DNA of 64,000 nt. It comes from Glandiceps talaboti. Taxonomy: Eukaryota; Hemichordata; Enteropneusta; Spengelidae. Below, piece after piece: positions 36,401 through 45,400 of this stretch; position 1 is the first letter of the stretch; each line of letters starts with the position of its first letter. The position numbers were made by a program, and so were the translations under genes. The DNA lies in assembly GCF_964340395.1 (NCBI RefSeq), contig NC_135568.1, positions 1,562,501 through 1,626,500 on the forward strand, written 5' to 3'. The notes under the pieces were generated by a model, which saw nothing but the letters and a program-made list of their open reading frames with translations, did not search any database and had not been told where the DNA came from.

Positions 36401-39400
36401 TGCCATTTGGGGTTTTGATAACTTTACAACATCTGACGCTATACAAAACAGAGCATTACGCTTTTTTCTAGGTGTCCACAAATTTGCCCCCAAACTTGCG
36501 GTACTTGGTGATACGGGTTGGGACATGTGTAGTACTCGTAGGTGGTGTAATATGATACGATACTGGAATAGGTTACATAATCTAGAAGACGATAGACTAA
36601 CAAAGAAAATTTTTGTTTGGGACCTTTTACTGAGTGCTGGTAACTGGTCAGCAGATATGTACAACATTTTTGAGAGTTTAAATATTGATGATGTGACCCC
36701 TTGTGATATTGCCATGGCCAGAGAGAGTAAACAGAAAATGTACACTGACGGTTGGCACAACAATGTCCTAAACAAGCCTAAACTCCGTACTTATTGCACA
36801 TTTAAGACCACGTATTGTGTGGAAGGGTATCTAAATTTGGACCTATCAAGGTCCGAAAGGTCCCTTCTCGCCCAGTTTCGATTAGGAATTTTACCATTAA
36901 GGATAGAAACGGGTCGCTTCAGAGGTGAAGCGCTAAACACTCGTACATGTAGATTTTGTGACTTGAACGAGATTGAGGACGAACCTCATTTTATTTTCCA
37001 TTGTTCACTTTACAATGATATTCGTCATATTCTTCTGAACAATGTAAGGATCGCTTGTCCCGAATTTCCCACCTTCAACGATACCAGAAAGTTGAACCAC
37101 ATCATGACTAAACATCCAAGACTCGTTTCAAAATTTGTTTCAAGGGCCTTCAACAGAAGGCGTGATATATTATATGTACAGACCTAAAGTATTATGTTAC
37201 ATTGCGAAAGTTTTTGGATGTAGTCTGCCTTTTTTTTTTTTCTTTTTCCTTTCGACAGTGTTACCAGTATATATTGTACACTGACTATAGTGACTTGTAA
37301 GCCCGTTGGGCTGGGTAATTCCTTGTTTTGACTTGTATTGTTACTATTATGTTATGTGATTACATGTCACTCTAATAAACATACTACTACTATCACGTGT
37401 ACCAGTCATTGCTTGCAGTGGTATATAGGTAAACCATCTGATATACTAGTATGCACTGCAGTGCAATACCAAAAACATTGTCACATACCTGCATGCAAAT
37501 GATATGCAAATGAATTGTTCATTGTACACAAAAGTGTGCCATCACACAGTATCATTTTTACAGTGATATGCTGTTCTGGATAAACATATGTAGCAATAAC
37601 AGAACCCCATTCTGTGAGAGTTCCAGTGTGGATACTAAGGGGTATTTGCACTCATGTTTACAGAGTTTTCTGCTGAACTTTCACTAACTTATCTTGTGAA
37701 AATATGGCTGCAGCAAACACAATACTCCTTGTACTCTTACAAAATACCCAAAGTATACCAGACTTGCACTCATGTGACATGGAGTTCTGTCATAGTATTC
37801 TTTTTATGGACATTCTGTATTGATCTCTATTGACAAGGATAATTGTTTATCAGTCTGTTTTTCTTCATGCATTCACAGGAAGTACATGATGAATTAAGGG
37901 CAGAGAGTTATCAACTTAAAGAAGTTACAGAGGTCAGTTTGTTATCTTTACAGTGTACAGTTTTTGAAAGCAAATCTTCCAAATAAGTTGCCATCATTAT
38001 CAAACTCATAAAAATATCTTCGAAAAGTGTCATTAAATTTTAAATATGACAATATAGTGTGGTCATATAACAAGTCTACATTGTTGACTTGTATACAATA
38101 ACAACTGAAGATGGTGTAGTGATTTAGCTGAATTACACTTGGTAAATTATTTACTTTCTGAGTTCAGAACTAATACAAAATATGTTTCCAGAGCAGAGGA
38201 ACAACTTTTGTTGTAAGAAGAAAGATCATTTTGCTATTTTCAGTTTGGAATACTTGCACAGTATTGAGACCATCAGTGTTTTAGCTAAGGTTGGGGTAGA
38301 CTGTAATGATGTCATCAGTCTCGGCTTGTCAGCCTCCCTTAATTTGGGGAAAGGGAGATTAAACTTTGCCCACAACAGCTGATCTGTCAGTCTAATGTTG
38401 TGGAACCCTGGTAACAGAAAGCGGTATAGTTTCCTCATAGAATTTATTATAATTTTGTTGATCGGGCCAGTATAGATACTCAAAATTAATGCGTCCTGTT
38501 ATTTGGGTTTTATTTCAGAGTTTTCATTTATTTGAACTACCAGCTTATGTACTTGCAAAGATTTCATCAGATGACCTGAAGAAACTACTGACTTTAGTCA
38601 GCGAGATATTACACTGTACACTGACATGGTTATCTGTCAACATATCCACAGACATCGATAGTATTGCATCAGGTGAGTATTACACTGTACACTGACATGG
38701 TTATCTGTCAACATATTGACAGACATCGATAGTGTTGCATTGGGTAAGTATTACACTGTACACTGACATGGTTATGTCAACATATCCACAGATATAGATA
38801 GTGCATTGGGTAAGTATTACACTGTACACTGACATGGTTATCTGTTAACATATCAACAGACATCGATAGTATTGCATTGGGTATTAAGTATTACACTGTA
38901 CACTGACATGGTTATGTCAACATATCCACAGATATAGATAGTGCATCGGGTAAGTATTACACTGTACACTGACATGGTTATGTCAACATATCCACAGATA
39001 TAGATAGTGTATCGGGTAAGTATTACACTGTACACTGACATGGTTATGTCAACATATCCACAGATATAGAGAGTGTATCGGGTAAGTTACTGTGTTAGTT
39101 GGTAGCTACAGCTAGCAGCATTTTCTGAGAATGCCAAACCCTTTCCTCAACCTTTCAAGAAAAATTAAGTAATGGAATAAGATGTTGTAGGCAATATAAA
39201 TATTGCAAAGATTTGGGGGGGGGGGGGGGGGGTATTTGTACACAAAAACTACAAGTTGGGGAAAACAAGATTACGAAAGTTGACATAGTCTAAAAATTCT
39301 TGCCAGTACGAGGGGCAATAAATCAGGTCACAATTTCAATCTGTGAGAAAGTAGTGGTACCTGGTATAGCATGTACACACTGTTGTTATACTTTGTTAAT

Positions 39401-42400
39401 CGTTGTTGATTTTATAGGAGGATATATAGCCGTTAAAAGCAACGCTGATAAAGACCAAAACATCTGTAAAACAATCACTGAACTTCTATCTCAGGCTCTC
39501 TATAAGGTAAGCATTAGTTTTCGAACACTAGAAGAAATCTTCAAAGTCTGATAATGTGAGATATACATTCAGGCATGAATAAGTTGTGTGTTTTGAGGCG
39601 GACATTAGTATTGTACATATAATCTGCCTTGGTAACTGGTTTCTTATTCAGGCATGAATTAGTTGTGTGTGTGTGTGTGTTAAGGGCAGACATTTTTAGT
39701 ACATAAAATCTGCCTTGGTTTCTCATTCAAAAACACTTGTCTCCCAAAAAGTCCAGTGAGTGCCATCCCTCATGATGGGTTCAGTGTTAATGCAGGAAGA
39801 AACTGTTAAAAACCTGTGATACTCTTCTTACTTGCAGTGTGGTAAATTTAATCAAACCCAGTTGAATGGGTTCGAACCCTGACCACAGTGGTAAGAGGCA
39901 TGTGGTTTAACCACTCGGCCACTGACAACCCTAAATGGGTTCAAACCCCAACCACAGTGTTAAGAGACAAGTGGTTTAACCACCAATACCTTCAACACAG
40001 TCCAGCCTGAGTCTGTGAGAACAAGATTTTGTTGATCATTGTGAAATACTTTAACCCATCATTGGCAAAAACTTTGTCTTTCAGATCACTCATCTGAAAA
40101 ACAGAAATATTTCAAAGAGTGGAGAAAATGTCAACATTGACAAAGTAGTGGAAGAAATACTCCAGGATATTTTACCTGAATTTAAAATCTATCCAAATAT
40201 CGTGAAAACCAATCCAATGGAATGTGATGCTGGAAAAGAGGGTAATGATGATAATGAGGCTGAAGATTGGGTAAGTCTTCAATAGGGAACTTGCAATGTT
40301 GAATATTGCATCATGGGAAATGTGATAATAAATATTAATCAATTAGTATTGTAAACAATGTTGATACATTGTTTGTAACCACAAATAATCAATTCATAGT
40401 TTATCAGTTTTACTACTTATTCCACCTTAGAGTCAAATCAGTCTGCCCTCTACGCTAATTTGATGTGCCACTGATGCACACAATTTCTAGTGACACTGAC
40501 ACACCAAATTTGGTGTTCCCCTATCTCTTACTATGTGATGACTCACAAGAAATGGCAGTTTTATCATACTGACCCACACAACAAAATTTGGCTATCATTA
40601 GAGGGCACACTGGTTAAATTATGTAGTTTGAACATAGGTATTCTTTATCACTATCGTGACTGCAATATTAAATTCTATTTATTTTGAATATTACTAGAGT
40701 TGTTCCTTGGATGACTATGCCAAGCCACATGTTTGGAAACCACCTACAAGTCTGATATACAGTGGTGAGAATTATGAAAAGATAATAGAACAACAGTTTA
40801 CTCAAAGTAGAAGACAAAGAAAGAAGAAAGTGTCAAACTGGAAAGGTAAGTCTTAGAACTACTTGGTTAATGTCTCAAGACTTGTTACCTTGTATCTTGT
40901 ACCTTGTAGTCTTCACTTCCAAAATTGGTCCACCAGGGACTATATAACTGGAAGGTTTTGATGAGAGTGGTGGTGGGCATTTAGATGGACCTTGTGGGGG
41001 GCTGGTTTCTTATGTGTCAACAACACTGAGTGTGCGTAGCTGTGGTAAACTGTTCCATAATGTTACATACATAAATGGTCAAAGGTCGTTTGGCTAACAC
41101 CAGCAGTCCGGCTCTTCCAACTATAGTTATATACCCACCCATTGTTTCATCACTGCTCTTTGCTTATCGTACGTGATTGGTTAACACTAGTAGTCAGCTC
41201 TTCCGATTATAGGTATATACCCACCCATTGTTTCATCACTGCTTTTTGCTTATCATACGCGATTGGCTAACACCAGCAGTCCGGCTCGTCCAACTATAGT
41301 TATATACCAACCCATTGTTTCATCGGAAAATGTTTGGAGTGTATCCAAGAGTGTGATGGAAACTTCATTGAGAAATGTACACTCGGTTTTTGCGTCCACG
41401 CATCTGTTTACACTGTGTTCACGCTGTGAACAATCATCCATTCCAAAAATAAAGCAAAAACAGATGTAGAGGTGACCGGGTTTCAAGCAATAAAAGGAAG
41501 AGCCAGTAACACTATCTTAGCGAATAGCTCAGGGGGACGAATCATGTCTCCGGTAAGGATTATTTGAGATAAAAAACTTTGTTAGAATAAGTTATGAATA
41601 TTTATAACCATGGCCTGTAGGGGTCATTTGCTTGGATGTGCCATTTGCACCACACTTTAAGCAGTCCAGTTGAGTGTGGGCATGTTTTCACTTGATTTAT
41701 GTATTTGTGTGAATGTACACATAATATAGATGTTATTCCCTAATATTTTTCTTTGTTCAGCCAAGGAAAATATGAGTGACCTAAGGGGCCTTTGTCAATA
41801 CGAGTCGCTAGACAAGTTGTGACAACCCTTAGGTCACGAATATTTTCCTGCTGAATGGAAGATATTCGAGAATAACATAATTATACCAACGCCAGTAATT
41901 TCAAAGAAAAATCGAGAAAATTTTGACTCTGATTTCGAACACAGCAGAATCAGTGATGACCGTAGATGCGTGTTGTCATGACATAGAAGGACCAGAGTAT
42001 ATATTCCATTTTTGTTGATCCATGTTATAATTATCTGCTTGTTTACTATAAAATAGACTGATATATAGAAAGTTTTGTTTATTTTTGTCAATGTCATCTT
42101 ATTCTTGTGGTACAGGAACAAGTCGACTAGCTGATTCAGACATAACCCTACAGCCACATGATGTGACAAGCACTGCAGAGCCAAATAGAATGCTTGGAAC
42201 CATGCAGTATAAAAAGACTGATCAGGATAATGTTAGAAGATTAGCCAGTCATGCAAAGACACAAGTACCATATCAATTCAATCCTGATTTGATTAAAAGT
42301 AAACCAGTAGTAGTCCCCAACAAGGAATCCAAATCAACAGATCAAGAAATTAGATTTGACAGCAGTGACCACCAGGGATATTTCCCACTGAAGACACAAA

Positions 42401-45400
42401 GAGACAATGGTAGACATGACCACCAGGGACATCTACCACAGGAGACGCAAAGAGACAATGGTAGACATGACCACCAGGGACATCTTCCACAGGAGACGCA
42501 AAGAGACAATGGTAGACATGACCACCAGGGACATCTTCCACAGGAGACGCAAAGAGACAATGGTAGACATGACCACCAGGGACATCTTCCACAGGAGACG
42601 CAAAGAGACAATAGTAGACATGACCACCAGGGACATCTTCCACAGGAGACGCAAAGAGACAATGGTAGACATGACCACCAGGGACATCTTCCACAGGAGA
42701 CGCAAAGAGACAATGGTAGACATGACCACCAGGGACAATTCCCACTGCACACACAGAGAGACAGTGGTAGCTATAATGTTAGTGAAGCAATCAAACAAGA
42801 ATCAAAGGGTACAGTTGGGTGTCTTGCAGTAGACACACATACAGACAAAGATTATACTGGTGATGCTGCTGTCTCAAGGGAATTAGACCATAGTAAAGCT
42901 GGGCTCATCTCACCAAGTGTAGCAAGAGAAAAGAATTATGGTAATACTGGTACACCAAACACAAAGGAATCAAACAATGATGAAGTATACACAGAGTTCA
43001 CTACAGATGTTGCTTCTGGTGTTAATGTGGATGATAGAAACTTGGATGAAAATTGTTCCAAAGTTTTGTCAAAGTCAGACATTAAAAGAGACACTGACAT
43101 AAATGATGACAGCTTGTCTGAGATGAAGAAGGACAGCAGAAGCAAAGAAGGAACCTCAGACAGTAATGTCCCACAGTGCAGAAGAACAGTATCTCGTAGT
43201 GATGAAATCAGAGACGAAGTACACAAAGAATCACGCAAGTACTCGGAAAGACGAATGATTGACAAAGACTTAAAAAACCTACAGAAAATATTAGTATTAC
43301 GACAACCACTTGGTCCTGATAGGTTTCCAGTAGACACAACTCGTCTGACTCAGTTAAAAAAGTGTGCCAAGTCAGAAAAGTCAGCATGTACAAGGAGGAC
43401 ATTATTTGCTATCACTAATATCAAAAAAGGTACATAACATTAAAGGGGAATGCCGCTCCAGGGAATTTAAAGTATTTTTCATATGCACTGGGTTCTGGAG
43501 AGTCAGTTCGTGATTTTACTTCACATTAATTTTGCCCAATTGCCAAATTGAAACTCTATTTCACCTAATATATATAAAATATTCATGAGATGCATACTGA
43601 ATATTCGTGAGTCCTAAGTGCTTATTACCTTTAGAAAAAAGTCATGAATATTCAGTGTGCATCTCATGAATATGTATATATGCTAAGTCCCATGAGGCAA
43701 CTGTGGTACAGTGTAATAATAAGTTATAATAAGTTTATTCACCAATATAATAATAATAATGTGTGTGGGAACAATAGAATCAGAACCAAAGGTTTGTGAA
43801 AATAGAACTATTTCATGGAGTGGCGTCCCCTTTAACGTAGATGTTTTCACATTTTCTGACTTTATGACAAAGTACTTCAGGGGTGAACAAATCATTTTGT
43901 GAACTGGTGGTTCCCGGACCAGTGCCTTAGTCCTGCTGAAAGAATTAAGTGGTCCCAGGTCCCACTAATGTGAAACATTAAATCTTGCCTATGAATCGAG
44001 ATCTGTATATTCAGATGACTTTTTAACATAGTTATTAACAGTAAGGTACTGGCCCGACGGACCAGACAAGGTAAAATTTGTGTGGTCCGCCCAAAAAAAT
44101 TCGCTAGTCCCGGACCCAGGACCAGTGGATTTGTTCACCCCTGTACTTCATCCTTAAGTGCCCATTTGGGACTAGGTGAAATACGAGCTAGCCTTTGATT
44201 TACTAAGATAGCCGCAAACTAAATCTATTGTTTTTCAATGTGGTAGATAATTTACACAAGTGGGTGATAGCGGTTCCTGTGTTGTGTGATTCTAATCACC
44301 CTGTGATCAACATAGTGTAAACATTGGAAGTCCCACAACAGTACACTGCAAGTTCATGGAACTCTGTCAATAAATCTCTGTGACGCCTCACTACTGAGAC
44401 TATAATTAAACCAACGTCCATTCAGTAACATGTTGGGACAATAGGTTTAGTTTGTGTCTATCTTAGAAAAAGTCAAAGGCTCAAGTACCAGAGAATTGAT
44501 TGTGAACAAAAGAATGCAACTATCCTATTGTTACAGCTCTATTGGTAATATAGCACTTGGGATTGAATTATCAGTCTTTCCTTTGATATCAAGAATTTAG
44601 GAATTCGATAAGACTGAAAGGGGTTGACCGATGTGTGAGGGCACCCCGTCATTGCATATCTTACAAAGAGTGTGCCCTTTAATGGTAGTCAAATTTTGTA
44701 CAGTTGTGAGTCAAAATGAGAAAAACTTGCATTTCTTGTGATTCATTGCATAGTAAGAGATACGGGAACACCAAATTTTGTTGTGTTATATTGTTATATA
44801 TCAAATATTGAAACTGGTAATTGTTTGTAAACCCTGAAGATGTGTTTATGATACATGTAGTAATAATAAACAATAATTTTGTTTGTTTTCTGTTAAAGGT
44901 GAACGCCTATCTGAGTATACTTTCCAGCGTGATGAGAAACCCAAACATCAAATATTGAGATCCAATAGTAGTAAGTCATCTACATTTTATAATCATGATG
45001 AAATGCCTGTATCATTTTATAAACAAAATATCTATTGAATCCTTTTCATCAGAAATATGGGTTAATAGTATGAAATGAAAATTTCTACTCGTAAAGTGGT
45101 TAAACCACTTGCCCCTTACAACTGCGGTTGGGGTTCAAGCACATTCAGGGTTGTCGGTGGCTGAGTGGTTACGAAACTACTTGCCTCTTACCACTGCTGT
45201 CAGGGTTCGAAACCATGCACATTTTGATTAACTTTACCACGCTGTAAGTAAGAAGAGTGTAGTTCAGTTTGACTCTACCGAACAACGCAGGTTTCCCCGG
45301 GTACTCTGGTTTCCTCCTGCATTAACACTGAAGCCATGAGGGATGGCCCTCACTGGACTTCTTGGGAGACAAGTGTTTATATACTTAAAGAACTATCCAG

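Larger units (their letters stand above)
32700..37395 (+). mobile_element. APE-type non-LTR retrotransposon (LINE), apparently full length
   Basis: About 4.7 kb inserted in a Mextli intron in the same orientation as the gene. It has a short 5' leader, ORF1 (32841-33647), ORF2 with endonuclease, reverse transcriptase and C-terminal Cys/His motif (33648-37187), and a roughly 200-base 3' UTR with AATAAA (37373) followed by a short TACTACTAC run. The family is APE-bearing, not R2-like. Clade is not assigned: a coiled-coil ORF1 plus a C-terminal CxxC...HxxxHC motif fits several groups (CR1/L2/I-type). The 5' boundary is approximate and no target duplication was found. Two open ORFs suggest a recent insertion. 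Confidence 0.85.

Noticed and set aside
39840-40000. tRNA-like sequence with A and B boxes
   Set aside because: It is the head of a SINE: a second copy with the same body exists at 45091-45415, and the cloverleaf arms do not pair as in a functional tRNA.
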